Source of the DNA: Bacteroidales bacterium
GTDB lineage: Bacteria > Bacteroidota > Bacteroidia > Bacteroidales > Lentimicrobiaceae
DNA: 64,000 nucleotides
Assembly (NCBI GenBank): GCA_016788045.1
Contig: JAEUTG010000033.1
Location: forward strand, 1 to 64,000
Direction of reading: 5' to 3'
Below the pieces are notes generated by a model. The model was not told the DNA's origin. It saw nothing but the letters and a program-made list of their open reading frames with translations, and did not search any database. The number at the start of each line of letters is the position of its first letter. Position 1 is the first letter of the stretch. Positions 1 to 10,143 of this stretch are shown piece after piece. The position numbers and the translations under genes are program-made.

Positions 1-36
1 CGGGGAACCATGGACGAGGGACACGGGGCGGGGAAA
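1..36. other. window-edge intergenic stretch with GTCCCTCG-like repeat
   Basis: This short stretch lies beyond the stop of the LytTR gene. On the minus strand it contains GTCCCTCGTCC, which resembles the heptamer tract near position 63,540. No gene is visible. Confidence 0.3.
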
Positions 37-879
37 TCAATCTCCTGAAAAGGCTTTCATGACCTCACTGAGGTAAGTTTTTGAGACCGCCAGGGTTATC
101 TGTTCGGGCTGATCGAGCTCAAGCACGAGGCCCTCCTTTTCGCGACGGATCAGCTTCACCCTTCCACTGTTCACCATAAACGACCGGTGACAGCGAACCA
201 GCGGAAAATCAAATAGTTCCTCACCCAGTTTCTTGAGGTTATTCCGGAGTATATACCTCACCGGACGGTTGTTGTCGAGGTAATGAATAACCACGTAATT
301 GTCGGCTGCCTCCACGTAGAGCAGGTTCTCTGTTTTCATTGAAAGCCTCAGGGTTCCTTTTTCATCATTAAAATGAATCATGGCTTTGGGCAAAGCTGTG
401 TCAGTCGGAACAGACATCGCTTCAAGCCTTTTTTTATTCTCAGCCCATGAAAAGTAAAGCCATAGCACTGAGTAAGGCAGCAGCAACACCAGGGCGGTAT
501 TCTGCACTGAGGTTACCATCAGGTCGGGCAGGAAGCGAAGGTCGTTCAGAATCAGCTTCTGGTAGAGGCTGTAAAACAGGCCCATGAAAAATACTTCGGC
601 CATCACCCAAACCAGGTAATGCCAGAGCCGGATACGAAAACGGTGGCGCGAGTGGTACATGATGATCCGGCTGATCACGACCACCAGAACGCCGGTGAGG
701 GTAATGATGCTTGAGTAAAGCAGCAGCGTCCAACGGGTAACATTAAACCACACATCCACACCAAAGGGTGCGTAAACATTGATAAATACCAATGCAAATG
801 CTGCCGTGAAAAGGATGAGCCTTACAATGTTCCGCTTATCAAGCAGGTAAGATGGAATTTGTTTCTGGAGATCGAACAT
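37..879 (-). CDS. membrane-anchored LytTR-family transcriptional regulator
   Basis: The N-terminal half has about four hydrophobic segments (roughly residues 15-145). The C-terminal ~100 residues look like a LytTR DNA-binding domain, with a segment reading YVEAADNYVVIHY followed by LVRCHRSFMVN, a typical LytTR core. There is no receiver domain, so this is a one-component membrane regulator, probably sensing an envelope or small-molecule signal; the target is unknown. A longer reading frame extends to 966, but the ATG at 877-879 starts MFDLQKQ, which leads directly into the first membrane segment, whereas the extension is Cys/Gly-rich and unlikely. The neighbours do not suggest a function. Confidence 0.8.
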   Translation of the reverse strand: MFDLQKQIPSYLLDKRNIVRLILFTAAFALVFINVYAPFGVDVWFNVTRWTLLLYSSIITLTGVLVVVISRIIMYHSRHRFRIRLWHYLVWVMAEVFFMGLFYSLYQKLILNDLRFLPDLMVTSVQNTALVLLLPYSVLWLYFSWAENKKRLEAMSVPTDTALPKAMIHFNDEKGTLRLSMKTENLLYVEAADNYVVIHYLDNNRPVRYILRNNLKKLGEELFDFPLVRCHRSFMVNSGRVKLIRREKEGLVLELDQPEQITLAVSKTYLSEVMKAFSGD

Positions 880-1082
880 TGCAGAATCTTTGAACAGAAT
901 TGCAAAGATAGGGCATAAAATGCCCCGGCACCCCTGTATTATGCCGGAAGGGCTCCCTGATTTCACCCCTGAATACAGAAATCTGCCCCACTGCAGGCCG
1001 ATTCATCCCTGAATTCCAACCTGAAACCCATTAATTTGATCTGGGGCATGATCCGTATTTCCTTTGCAGAAAGATTGCTTCA

Positions 1083-2228
1083 ATGAACTACACCACCATG
1101 ACCAGGTTGTTCCGCCAGATGCCGGTCGATAGGGCCGGGGAAATGCCCCTGCAGGATTTGCAGCTCAGGATCAGCCGGCATCCTTTTACATCGGTTTATC
1201 CGGAAATACCTGAGGTTCCCTGTTCTGAATCCGGGCCGGTTATCCCAGGGATGCCGGAAGATGCCAGGATAGACGAGAACCTGCATTTTGAGTATACCAT
1301 GATTTCACCTTCGGGCAGCACCCGTTTCAACCGGGTGATTCTTCTGCTGCACGGGTTGAATGAAAAAAGCTGGAACAAATACCTGCCATGGGCAGTAAGG
1401 CTGGCTACTGCACTGAACCGGCCTGTGATTCTCTTTCCCATCTCGTTTCATATGAACCGCTCACCCGAATCGTGGAGCAACCCCAGGCTGATGACGGAAC
1501 TGATGAAAAAAAACCGTACCAACCTGAAAGACAATGACTCATCCTCATTTGCCAACATTGCCCTGAGCCTGAGACTGACCGCCGATCCGATGCGGTTTTT
1601 TAAATCGGGCAGCCAGAGCCACGATGATCTGAGAAGACTGATCACCGGGATAGAGCAGGGGACCCACCCGTTCCTTGACAGTAATACACAGACAGATATC
1701 TTTGCCTATTCCATCGGGGCTTTCCTGTCACAGATATTGTTTCTCAACCATGGGGAAGACCTGCTGGGGAACTCCAGACTTTTCATGTTTTGTGGTGGTG
1801 CACCCTTCAGCAAAATGAACGGGGTATCGAAGCACATTATGAACGAGGAAGCATTTGCTGCCCTCAACAGCTTTTATCTTAGAGAAGCCGATACAAAACC
1901 CAGAACTGAGGGGACATTGGGATATTGCCTCAACAGTTCCCCGGCCGGGAGAGCTTTCAGGGCAATGCTGACTACTACCACAGCTGACAACTGGCGAAAA
2001 AACCGGTTTGACAGAATGGCCCACAGGATTTATGCCCTCGGACTGAGTAAGGATAAGGTGATAAATCCATCAGGGCTGGAAGGCTTTTTAAATAAATCTA
2101 TGTTTGAAGTCATGGATTTCCCCTTTGCCTATTCGCACGAAAACCCTTTTCCGGTGATTGGAAACGGCGAAGAAACCGATCTCCAGTTTAACAGGGTTTT
2201 CGACAAAGCTGCTTCCTTTCTCTGCTGA
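1083..2228 (+). CDS. alpha/beta-hydrolase-like protein, DUF6051-like
   Basis: A 381-residue protein without a signal peptide. It contains an oxyanion-type motif RVILLLHGLNEKSW near residue 90 and a nucleophile-elbow-like FAYSIGAFLSQ near residue 210, both typical of the alpha/beta-hydrolase fold. A possible late His is in FAYSHENPFPV near the C-terminus. It resembles Bacteroidetes proteins annotated as DUF6051, but that assignment is from memory. The substrate is unknown. It stands alone between a divergent regulator and a convergent lysS. The start is the first ATG; no clear Shine-Dalgarno is present, which is usual in this phylum. Confidence 0.65.
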   Translation: MNYTTMTRLFRQMPVDRAGEMPLQDLQLRISRHPFTSVYPEIPEVPCSESGPVIPGMPEDARIDENLHFEYTMISPSGSTRFNRVILLLHGLNEKSWNKYLPWAVRLATALNRPVILFPISFHMNRSPESWSNPRLMTELMKKNRTNLKDNDSSSFANIALSLRLTADPMRFFKSGSQSHDDLRRLITGIEQGTHPFLDSNTQTDIFAYSIGAFLSQILFLNHGEDLLGNSRLFMFCGGAPFSKMNGVSKHIMNEEAFAALNSFYLREADTKPRTEGTLGYCLNSSPAGRAFRAMLTTTTADNWRKNRFDRMAHRIYALGLSKDKVINPSGLEGFLNKSMFEVMDFPFAYSHENPFPVIGNGEETDLQFNRVFDKAASFLC

Positions 2229-2287
2229 AGCTATCTACAGTAAAAGGCCCCCAATCGGAGAAATCACCCAGGGTCAATAGCTGAAAA

Positions 2288-4015
2288 TCATGCGCTTACC
2301 CATGCCTGGATCTCTTCCAGTTTCAGGGCGGGAATATCAAGTTTCATCTTCTTCCTCAGTCCACCAAGGTCGTTGAGCAGCTTGTTGGGATTGGCGGCTT
2401 TAAGTTCAGCCACGGATTTAAACCCATACTTACGCAGGACCGGAATCCAGGCCTCCGGAACCCCGGCAGCCAGAAAAGCTTCATCTGCATCACCAGCCGG
2501 CGTTGCCTTTTTCTCCGGCCTCATCTGCGGGAAGAACAATACATCCTGTATGGAAGGCTGATTGGTCATAAACATCGTCAGGCGGTCGATGCCGATGCCC
2601 ATGCCCGAGCAGGTGGGCATTCCGTATTCCAGGGCACGCACAAAATCCATATCGATAAACATGGCTTCATCGTCGCCCTTTTTCGAGAGTTCCAGCTGTT
2701 GCTGAAAACGATCGAGCTGATCGATGGGATCGTTGAGTTCAGAATAGGCATTGCAGAGTTCCTTGCCATTCACAAACAGTTCAAACCGCTCTGTGAGTTC
2801 AGGGTCGGAACGGTGACGCTTGCACAGGGGCGACATTTCAATCGGATAATCCGTGATAAAGGTAGGCTGTACCAGATGTTCCTCGCATTTCTCTCCGAAA
2901 ATGGCATCGATGAGTTTACCCTTGCCCATCGAAGGGGTGGTTTCGATGTTGAGTGATTTGCAGAATGCCCTGATTTCGTCTTCTGTTTTCCCTGCAATAT
3001 CCACTCCGGCATATTCTTTAATGGCATCAGACATGGTAAGTCTTCTGAATGGAGCCTTAAAATCAATGGTTCTGTCGCCCACCTGAACGGCTGTCTTTGC
3101 ATGAAGGGCAAGAGCAACCCGTTCGAGCATCTGTTCGGTGAAATCCATCATCCAGAAATAGTCCTTGTAAGCCACATAAATCTCAAGCACGGTGAACTCG
3201 GGATTGTGGGTACGGTCCATGCCTTCGTTGCGGAAATCCCTTGCAAACTCATACACCCCATCGAAGCCGCCAACAATCAGCTTTTTGAGGTAAAGTTCGT
3301 TGGCAATCCTCAGGTAGAGCGGGATATCAAGCGCGTTGTGATGTGTAATAAAAGGTCTGGCGGCGGCACCTCCGGGGATGGGTTGCAGAATGGGTGTTTC
3401 AACTTCAAGATAGCCTCTTTCATTGAAAAATGAGCGCATGGTATTGATGATCTGACTGCGTTTTATGAAAACCTCCCTCACTTCCGGATTTACGATCAGG
3501 TCTACATAGCGCTGGCGATAACGGGCTTCAGGATCGCTGAACGCATCAAAAACCTGATCGTCTTTTTCTTTTACAACAGGCAATACGCGCAGGGATTTAC
3601 TGAGCAGTTTCAACGATTTCACGTGAATGGACGTTTCACCCATCTGAGTAATAAACACATATCCGGTAACACCGATGATGTCACCGATATCCAGGAGCCG
3701 CTTGAAAACGGTATTGTAGAGGGATTTATCTTCTCCCGGGCAGATTTCATCCCGTTTGACGTACAATTGTATCCTTCCGGTTGAATCCTGCAGGTCAACA
3801 AAGGAGGCAGCGCCCATAATGCGGCGGGTCATGATCCTGCCTGCTATGCTGATTTCCTGAAAAAGACTGTTGTCTGACGGGAAAGCAGCATGGATTTCAG
3901 CAGTGGTCACATTTACTTCAAATGCCTCAGCCGGATAGGGATTGATTCCGGCTTTTTCAAGTTCTTTAAGCGATTCACGCCTTATGGCTTCCTGTTCGCT
4001 CAGTTCAGTAATCAT
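2288..4015 (-). CDS. lysS: lysyl-tRNA synthetase, class II
   Basis: Charges tRNA-Lys with lysine using ATP in the cytoplasm. An N-terminal OB-fold anticodon-binding domain (about residues 55-150) is followed by the class II catalytic core. Recognisable signatures are [14 protein letters not shown], the motif-2 region [15 protein letters not shown] and the motif-3 region [12 protein letters not shown]. The protein has 575 residues, about 70 more than E. coli LysS. The extra C-terminal part (about 505-575) looks like a small helical domain with a [17 protein letters not shown] segment, a helix-hairpin-helix-like extension often seen in Bacteroidetes LysS. A TAnnTTTG promoter box lies 17 bp upstream of the ATG. 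Confidence 0.97.
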   Translation of the reverse strand: MITELSEQEAIRRESLKELEKAGINPYPAEAFEVNVTTAEIHAAFPSDNSLFQEISIAGRIMTRRIMGAASFVDLQDSTGRIQLYVKRDEICPGEDKSLYNTVFKRLLDIGDIIGVTGYVFITQMGETSIHVKSLKLLSKSLRVLPVVKEKDDQVFDAFSDPEARYRQRYVDLIVNPEVREVFIKRSQIINTMRSFFNERGYLEVETPILQPIPGGAAARPFITHHNALDIPLYLRIANELYLKKLIVGGFDGVYEFARDFRNEGMDRTHNPEFTVLEIYVAYKDYFWMMDFTEQMLERVALALHAKTAVQVGDRTIDFKAPFRRLTMSDAIKEYAGVDIAGKTEDEIRAFCKSLNIETTPSMGKGKLIDAIFGEKCEEHLVQPTFITDYPIEMSPLCKRHRSDPELTERFELFVNGKELCNAYSELNDPIDQLDRFQQQLELSKKGDDEAMFIDMDFVRALEYGMPTCSGMGIGIDRLTMFMTNQPSIQDVLFFPQMRPEKKATPAGDADEAFLAAGVPEAWIPVLRKYGFKSVAELKAANPNKLLNDLGGLRKKMKLDIPALKLEEIQAWVSA

Positions 4016-4031
4016 AATTTCAAATTTTCGG

Positions 4032-4039
4032 CAAAGATA
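4032..4039 (-). promoter_or_regulatory. -7 promoter box of lysS
   Basis: On the minus strand this reads TATCTTTG, matching the Bacteroidetes -7 consensus TAnnTTTG. It sits 17 bp before the lysS ATG. No convincing -33 TTG was found. Confidence 0.55.
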
Positions 4040-4306
4040 CGGTTTTTGAAATAGTGGGAAACCGGAGGTTCTGCGCTACGCTGTGGGGCTTGCTGCCACT
4101 TCCCTGAAAGAGTGAAACTGGCAGATCCGGAAAAAAAGCCAGAACAGGTGTCCGGTATTGAAACAATGCCAGGCTGAAACCGGACAATTTCCCTGCAAAA
4201 AGATCGTATAATATTGATATGTATTCAGATAGCTTATGGCAGGATTTTTGACCATTCATTATGCTAAACCTGCTGAATAGAGAACCCTCCTAAACGATTT
4301 TCCTTC

Positions 4307-6664
4307 ATGTCGCAGATTTTAAAAAGCTTAGCAAGAAATTTCAGGAGATCACCGGGCAATACCCTGATCAATCTGACAGGCCTCTCTTTGGGGCTGGCTT
4401 CAGGTATCCTGATCCTGCTTTACGTTTTCAACGAGCTGAGCTACGACCGGTTTCATGAAAACATCAAGGAACTTTACCGCGTAAATATGGTGTTTGTCAA
4501 CGCTGACGGGTCTTTCCCATCCAACACCATTCCGGCTGCTGTTGGCCCGTCGCTCAAAGCATCCTTCCCCGAAATTGCATCGTACACCAGGATAACACGC
4601 CCGGATGAAGGTTATTTTCTGTATCAGGGAGAAGTGTTCGGGGTCAAGGATATCTGCTATGCAGATCCCGGCATTTTTCAGGATTTTTCATTCCGTCTTT
4701 TGCAGGGAAACCCGGCTCAGGCTTTGGGTGGTATCTTTCAGGTTGTTTTAACAGAGTCGACAGCCAGGGCCATTTTTGGCGAAGTAAATGTAGTTGGCAA
4801 GGTACTGAAGCTGAACAACAAAGATAATTTCCAGGTTACTGCCATCGCGCAAGATCCGCCCCAGAATTCAAGCATCAGGTTCAGGGCATTGTTGTCGTTC
4901 GCCACACTCTACCAGGATCCGTCGCTGCACATGGACTGGAACGGAGGCAATCAGTACGAAACCTTCATCAGGACAGCAGAGGGTATCAGCACTCCTGGTT
5001 TTGAAAAGAGATTGAACCGGTTTCTTGATGAACAGATCAACGATCAGATTAAAAGTTCAGGTGGCCATTACACCATGCTGTTTGAGCAGTTATCCGACAT
5101 TCACCTCCAGCCACTCAGCAACGATGGCAGCGGTGGCAGTCAGGGTAACATCAGGATATTCTCAGCCATTGCGATTCTGATTCTGGCTGTTGCCTGCTTC
5201 AACTTTACCAATCTGTCGACTGCCGGGGCTTTGAGACGCAGTCTAGAAACCGGAGTGAGAAAGGTTTCGGGGGCTTCGCGCAACACCCTCATCCGGCAAT
5301 ACCTTGGTGAGGCGCTGGTAATGAGCTTACTGGCATTTATATTCGCGTTGCTGCTGATAGAGCTGGTTCAGCCATGGTACCTGGCAGTTACAGGCATACA
5401 GGCAAGAGTACTGAATCCTGGTAACCTCAGCCTTGTTTTTTCGGTTTTGGCATTGGTGCTCCTTACAGGATTGGCTGCAGGGGCATACCCGGCTTTTGTA
5501 CTTGCATCTTTCAGCCCATCGGTGGTTCTCAAGGGATTGAACGGGAGTTTAAAAAACTCAGGGTTGATTCCCAGAATACTTGTTGTGGTGCAGTTCGCCA
5601 TTGCAGCCGGACTCATTAACTGCCTGCTGGTTATCTACAGCCAGATGAGGTTCATTGACCATTCCGACCGGGGCTATTCAGCCGAAGGGGTCTATGTTTT
5701 GTTGCTCCCGAGTGAAGCCGTGAAGAAACAACACACGTTGCTGGGCAGTGAGATCGCCTCACTTCCGGGGGTTGAATCGTGGTCGGCCGTTTCTGAACCA
5801 CCCGGAACCGGACTAAGTAGTAACGGATATTTTCCGGAGGGCTATCGTGATGCCGTGCTTATCCATGTGATGGATACCGACAGTGGCTTCCTTAACACAT
5901 TGAACATCAAGCTGATGATGGGGCATAATTTCAGAGCCGGATCCGTGTCTGACAGTTCAGCTTTCCTGGTAAATGAATCTTACGCCAGGCGATTCGGGCT
6001 GGATGATCCCGCCGGCCATTACATACAGAGGGATGGAAAACATCCGGTGATTGGTATTGTCAGAGATTTTCATTTCAGCACCCTTCATGATCCGGTTGAA
6101 CCTCTGATTATAACCATGCAACCCTGGGGAGGGTATTCCCTGATGCTGATCAGGACTACAAAAACCGAAAACATTGCAGATCAGATTGAGAAACGCTGGC
6201 AGCTACTCTTCCCGGGTGAACCCTTTGTAATCACCCCCCTCGAAGCCATCATCGGATCAGCATATCGTCATGAAAAGGATTTTATGACCCTTTTCACCGG
6301 CTTTGCCATGCTTGCCCTGCTTGTTTCCTGTCTCGGGCTTTTCGGGCTTTCGGCGGTAATACTCCAGCAACGGCGGCGTGAACTCGGCATACGGCGGATA
6401 CTTGGAGCTTCGCCGCTCGGTCTTGTTTCGGGGGTAATCGGGAATTTCAGCCTGCTGGTACTGGCCGGAAACCTGATTGCAGTTGTTCCGGTAATGCTGG
6501 CAATGGATCGTTGGCTGAACCGATTCAGCTATGCAGTATCCGTTTCGCCCTGGCTATTTGTGCTTACAGCCTTGTTCACCATTACGCTGGCGAACCTGAC
6601 CATTGGTTGGCAGGCCATTAAAATGGCCCGCCTGAGTCCGCTCGGGGTGATCCGGGTCCGGTAA
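4307..6664 (+). CDS. ABC transporter permease, FtsX/MacB type
   Basis: A 785-residue inner-membrane permease with the Bacteroidetes layout of two MacB-like periplasmic domains and two FtsX segments. It begins with an N-terminal membrane helix (about 20-40), then a large periplasmic domain, three helices (about 280-420), a second periplasmic domain, and a final three-helix FtsX unit. The FtsX unit carries RRRELGIRRILGAS, the signature of the family. Such permeases work as tripartite efflux or mechanotransmission ABC systems with a separate ATPase. No ATPase gene is adjacent, so the partner must be encoded elsewhere. The 291 bp upstream show no other gene. Confidence 0.88.
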   Translation: MSQILKSLARNFRRSPGNTLINLTGLSLGLASGILILLYVFNELSYDRFHENIKELYRVNMVFVNADGSFPSNTIPAAVGPSLKASFPEIASYTRITRPDEGYFLYQGEVFGVKDICYADPGIFQDFSFRLLQGNPAQALGGIFQVVLTESTARAIFGEVNVVGKVLKLNNKDNFQVTAIAQDPPQNSSIRFRALLSFATLYQDPSLHMDWNGGNQYETFIRTAEGISTPGFEKRLNRFLDEQINDQIKSSGGHYTMLFEQLSDIHLQPLSNDGSGGSQGNIRIFSAIAILILAVACFNFTNLSTAGALRRSLETGVRKVSGASRNTLIRQYLGEALVMSLLAFIFALLLIELVQPWYLAVTGIQARVLNPGNLSLVFSVLALVLLTGLAAGAYPAFVLASFSPSVVLKGLNGSLKNSGLIPRILVVVQFAIAAGLINCLLVIYSQMRFIDHSDRGYSAEGVYVLLLPSEAVKKQHTLLGSEIASLPGVESWSAVSEPPGTGLSSNGYFPEGYRDAVLIHVMDTDSGFLNTLNIKLMMGHNFRAGSVSDSSAFLVNESYARRFGLDDPAGHYIQRDGKHPVIGIVRDFHFSTLHDPVEPLIITMQPWGGYSLMLIRTTKTENIADQIEKRWQLLFPGEPFVITPLEAIIGSAYRHEKDFMTLFTGFAMLALLVSCLGLFGLSAVILQQRRRELGIRRILGASPLGLVSGVIGNFSLLVLAGNLIAVVPVMLAMDRWLNRFSYAVSVSPWLFVLTALFTITLANLTIGWQAIKMARLSPLGVIRVR

Positions 6665-6695
6665 ATCATCCTGAAAAGGGGTGCTGAAGGAGGTC

Positions 6696-7523
6696 TCAGC
6701 TCTCGATCACGAACAACTGCGATCTTGCACCCCTGGGCAGGGCGTGAATTTCAGTGTGGGGATGCAATTCAACACCTCTGGCATTGAGCTCCGAAGACAA
6801 TGTCTCCAGTGCTTTCGCCGGTGTGTTGTTTTCGGCACTCAGGTGGCAGAGCAGGATATGTGATACGCCCTTGTGGTAACTGCCGGCAATGAATTCCGCC
6901 GTATGCGCATTGCACATGTGACCCAGACTTCCATGTACGCGGTACTTCAGCTGATCGGGATACCTGCCTTTCATGAGCATCTCCTCGTCGTAGTTGGATT
7001 CAATCACCATGACATCGGCTTTTTTCAGGTATAAGGCAGCCGGTTCGCCGATGATCCCAAGGTCGGTGGCAATGGTAATGCTTTTTGATGAATTCGAAAT
7101 GTGATAACCGACGGCTTCATGGGCATCGTGAGAAACGGGAAACGATTCCACGGTGAGTCCGGCAATGTGAAGGGGAGCACCGCTTACACTTCCTCCGAAC
7201 ATCGACTGATCGAGATCGAAGGTAGCCCGGTTGCGCAGAATTCCCTTCCAGGTGCCTTCCGTGCAAAAAACAGGGATTCTGTACTTCTTTGTCAGGATGG
7301 TGAGGGCACTGATGTGGTCGATGTGGTCGTGGGTGATAAATATGCCCCTGATCCGCTCCAGACCGACGCCGATTTCTTCGAGGGTTTTACGTATTCTGCG
7401 CGCACTGATGCCGGCATCAATCAGAATTCCCTCTTCACTGCTTCCGGCGAAATAGCAGTTTCCGCTGCTGCCGCTTGAAAGGCTGCAAAACTGAAGCCGG
7501 ACCGGGAATAGGGCTGGTGTCAT
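6696..7523 (-). CDS. MBL-fold metallohydrolase, WalJ/YycJ-like
   Basis: A 275-residue cytoplasmic metallo-beta-lactamase-fold protein. The metal-binding motif THDHIDH is at residues 64-70, preceded by SLSSGSSGNCYF, which is typical of the YycJ/WalJ subgroup. A later VIESNYD and a C-terminal LCHLSAENN supply further expected ligands. WalJ-type proteins are predicted 5'-to-3' exonucleases or phosphodiesterases; the role in Bacteroidetes is not settled. It is divergently transcribed from ispG, with a promoter box for each gene in the 136-bp gap. Confidence 0.88.
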   Translation of the reverse strand: MTPALFPVRLQFCSLSSGSSGNCYFAGSSEEGILIDAGISARRIRKTLEEIGVGLERIRGIFITHDHIDHISALTILTKKYRIPVFCTEGTWKGILRNRATFDLDQSMFGGSVSGAPLHIAGLTVESFPVSHDAHEAVGYHISNSSKSITIATDLGIIGEPAALYLKKADVMVIESNYDEEMLMKGRYPDQLKYRVHGSLGHMCNAHTAEFIAGSYHKGVSHILLCHLSAENNTPAKALETLSSELNARGVELHPHTEIHALPRGARSQLFVIES

Positions 7524-7564
7524 GGAATGATTTCTCTATGGGTGAAGGTGCATCTTACAGCCTG

Positions 7565-7572
7565 CAAAACTA
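7565..7572 (-). promoter_or_regulatory. -7 promoter box of the MBL-fold gene
   Basis: On the minus strand this reads TAGTTTTG, a match to TAnnTTTG, 42 bp before the ATG at 7523. Confidence 0.5.
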
Positions 7573-7623
7573 ATGGATTTATTAAAAACCAGCCGATCTT
7601 TCGGCACTGCCGGTCAAACATCT

Positions 7624-7631
7624 TACTTTTG
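7624..7631 (+). promoter_or_regulatory. -7 promoter box of ispG
   Basis: TACTTTTG matches TAnnTTTG. It lies downstream of an alternative in-frame ATG at 7573, which argues that the true ispG start is the ATG at 7660. Confidence 0.55.
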
Positions 7632-7659
7632 CAGGGTGGTATTCATCAAACAGACAGCG

Positions 7660-9381
7660 ATGTACACATCAAAAATTGTTACCATCGGCAATCTTCAGCT
7701 TGGAGGAGACCTTCCTGTGAGGTTGCAGTCGATGACCAGTACCCAAACCCTCGATACCGGTGCTACGGTGGATCAGGCGGTCAGAATGATCAGGGCTGGC
7801 TGTGAACTGGTGAGGATAACCGCCCCCGGGCTGAAGGAAGCCGCCCACCTGAAAGAAATCAGGTCAGCGCTCAGGAAACAGGGATATAACGTACCCCTGA
7901 TTGCCGACATTCATTTTAATCCGGCGGCAGCAGAAGTGGCGGCAAGACTGGTGGAAAAGGTGCGCATCAACCCTGGCAATTACACCGGGAGCCGGCAGGC
8001 AGGCAGCATTGATTATTCAGAAGCAGAATATCAGGCTGAGCTGGATAAAACCGCTGTAAGGCTGTTGCCTTTGCTTAAAATATGTAAGGAATACGGAACT
8101 GCCATCCGCATAGGCACCAACCACGGATCACTGAGTCAGCGTATTGTGAACCGTTATGGCGACACCCCTGAAGGGATGGTGCAATCGGCCCTTGAGTTTA
8201 CACGAATCTGTCACCAATGGGGATTTCACAACCTGGTGCTTTCGATGAAATCGAGCAATGTCAGGGTGATGGTTGAGGCTTACCGGCTGCTTGCTGAGAA
8301 GCTGAGCCTTGAAGGGCTGAATTACCCCCTTCATCTGGGTGTAACAGAGGCCGGCGATGGTGACGATGCCAGGCTGAAGTCGGTTGCCGGAATCGGAGCA
8401 TTGCTTGCCCGTGGTATTGGTGATACCATCCGGGTTTCCCTTACCGAGGATCCGGAAAATGAGCTTCCGGTTGCCAGAGCAATCGTTGAACGGTTTCATG
8501 AGAGAGGTGAGGATGGACGTATTCTCAGGAAGATCAGGCCCGATCTTGTTGCTGACACCGGCAGGATCATCGCCCCGCAATCCAGCAATTCCGGCATGGC
8601 TTTCAGAAAACCGGCTTCTGTTTACCTGAAAAAAGGGACACAAATCTATCGTGCCGACCATCCCTCTTCACGGCCGGTATACGCTGGTGAGGCAAGTCCT
8701 GAAATCAACCCCGCCCTGTGTTCTCCTGCAGCCTTTCTGCTGATAACAGAGGAGGCATTTTCAGCAGATCCGGGGAAACTTATGCGCATATTGACAGAAT
8801 TGCCCGGCATTGCAGTACTTGCGGAAGGCGGGACCCGTATGCTGCGCAATCTGGCTGCCACGATGCAACAGGAGGGCTTATTGAATACACTCATCCTCAA
8901 AAACTGCCAGCCTGCAACCGGAAAAGACCAACTCCTGACCGAGATCAGCCTGAACCCTGGCAGTCTGCTGATTGATGGTATTGGGAACGGCATATGTATT
9001 GAAAATGAGCATATAACAGACATAGAGGCGGTGGAAACCGGCTTCGGCCTTCTGCAGGCTACCCGGGTCAGAATCAGCAAAACCGAATTTATTGCCTGTC
9101 CTTCTTGTGGCAGAACCCTGTTCAATATTCAGCAGGCCCTGAACACTGTAAAATCGCTTACCGCACACCTTATCGGGCTTAAGATTGCGGTGATGGGCTG
9201 TATCGTAAATGGTCCGGGTGAAATGGCCGATGCCGATTACGGATATATCGGTGCCGGCAACGGAAAAGTAAACCTGTATAAGGGCAAAGAAGCGGTCAGC
9301 AAAGGTATCCCTGAAACGGAAGCACCTCAGGCCCTGATTGCACTGATCAAAGAAAACGGCGACTGGAAAGAGCCGGAATAA
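7660..9381 (+). CDS. ispG: 4-hydroxy-3-methylbut-2-enyl diphosphate synthase (flavodoxin/ferredoxin)
   Basis: Catalyses the penultimate step of the MEP isoprenoid pathway, converting MEcPP to HMBPP with a [4Fe-4S] cluster. The N-terminal TIM barrel starts VRLQSMTSTQTLDT. The C-terminal cluster domain carries CPSCGRTLFN (about residue 480) and CIVNGPGEMADADYG (about 514), giving the three cluster cysteines. At about 573 residues it is longer than the ~370-residue E. coli enzyme. The extra middle section (about 255-450) fits the large-insert form known from plants, Chlamydia and Bacteroidetes. The start at 7660 was chosen because the promoter box lies between it and the upstream ATG at 7573. 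Confidence 0.96.
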   Translation: MYTSKIVTIGNLQLGGDLPVRLQSMTSTQTLDTGATVDQAVRMIRAGCELVRITAPGLKEAAHLKEIRSALRKQGYNVPLIADIHFNPAAAEVAARLVEKVRINPGNYTGSRQAGSIDYSEAEYQAELDKTAVRLLPLLKICKEYGTAIRIGTNHGSLSQRIVNRYGDTPEGMVQSALEFTRICHQWGFHNLVLSMKSSNVRVMVEAYRLLAEKLSLEGLNYPLHLGVTEAGDGDDARLKSVAGIGALLARGIGDTIRVSLTEDPENELPVARAIVERFHERGEDGRILRKIRPDLVADTGRIIAPQSSNSGMAFRKPASVYLKKGTQIYRADHPSSRPVYAGEASPEINPALCSPAAFLLITEEAFSADPGKLMRILTELPGIAVLAEGGTRMLRNLAATMQQEGLLNTLILKNCQPATGKDQLLTEISLNPGSLLIDGIGNGICIENEHITDIEAVETGFGLLQATRVRISKTEFIACPSCGRTLFNIQQALNTVKSLTAHLIGLKIAVMGCIVNGPGEMADADYGYIGAGNGKVNLYKGKEAVSKGIPETEAPQALIALIKENGDWKEPE

Positions 9382-9392
9382 GCTGTTTTTCT

Positions 9393-10118
9393 TCAGGCCA
9401 GTAATTCCTGCAGCACCTTCACTGATTTCATTTCACCCATTTCAGGGATGTGAAGCCGGTAATATTCAAGCAGCCGCTCAAGCAGTTCATTTCTGACGTC
9501 CGGTGAAATCCTGAATGCATTCAGGTCTTCAAATTCTATGAGTTGCAGCTTCTCCAGAGCATTTGCTGCCGGTCCGGTGATGTAATACCTGTGCAGGGGT
9601 TCTGAATCGAGAAACAAACCTTCTTCCATATCGAAGAAACTACCGGCATCCGCTTTTGCCAGGCGGGGTGCAAAACCCAGGTAGGATGTGAGTTTAAGCA
9701 TAAACAGCAGATGAAATGCCTGCAGGGAAATACCGGGTAAGGCAAGTTTCTGCAGGACCGACACCAGAAATGCAAACAACGGCCGGTTGCTTTCTTCCTC
9801 GCGGATACACTTATGCAATAGCTCGTTCATGTAAAGAATGATGGCACTTCCCGACATATTCCCGCTCCAGTCGGGGACAGAATGATCGGGTACAGCTTCC
9901 CTGATGTAATGTATCTGGCGCTGTTCCTGCCTTTCAACGATCAGATCGAGCAGGGAGAGGTGGCCGAACATGGCAGCGCGGAGCTTTGATTTTCTGCCAT
10001 AGAGCCCTTTGACCAGAAAAGACATCATCCCGAAATCTTCGGTATAGATTTTCACCACGGCACTGGTATCGGAGTAGCGGACGGTGTGAAATACGATTCC
10101 ACGGGTTGATTGCAGCAT
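9393..10118 (-). CDS. recO: DNA repair protein RecO
   Basis: A 241-residue RecO protein. It has an N-terminal OB fold starting with TRGIVFHTVRYSDTSAVVKIY and followed by a helical domain. RecO works with RecR to load RecA on SSB-coated single-stranded DNA in gap repair. Its start codon is only four bases after a good promoter box, so the transcript may be leaderless. It lies directly downstream of porZ on the same strand and is convergent with ispG, with an 11-bp gap. Confidence 0.9.
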   Translation of the reverse strand: MLQSTRGIVFHTVRYSDTSAVVKIYTEDFGMMSFLVKGLYGRKSKLRAAMFGHLSLLDLIVERQEQRQIHYIREAVPDHSVPDWSGNMSGSAIILYMNELLHKCIREEESNRPLFAFLVSVLQKLALPGISLQAFHLLFMLKLTSYLGFAPRLAKADAGSFFDMEEGLFLDSEPLHRYYITGPAANALEKLQLIEFEDLNAFRISPDVRNELLERLLEYYRLHIPEMGEMKSVKVLQELLA

Positions 10119-10122
10119 AATG

Positions 10123-10130
10123 CAAAGTTA
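10123..10130 (-). promoter_or_regulatory. -7 promoter box of recO
   Basis: On the minus strand this reads TAACTTTG followed by CATT and the ATG. The spacing predicts a transcription start at or next to the start codon. Confidence 0.5.
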
Positions 10131-10143
10131 ACACCAGTAACTG

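Noticed and set aside
4020..4259. 79-residue open frame upstream of lysS
   Set aside because: It lies in the promoter region of lysS, has no recognisable domain and ends just before the lysS start; it looks like chance.
7573..7660. Longer N-terminus for ispG
   Set aside because: The promoter box at 7624-7631 lies downstream of that ATG, and the extra 29 residues do not resemble the family.
8128..8661. 177-residue frame antisense to ispG
   Set aside because: It is a shadow of a well-supported conserved gene and has no family features.
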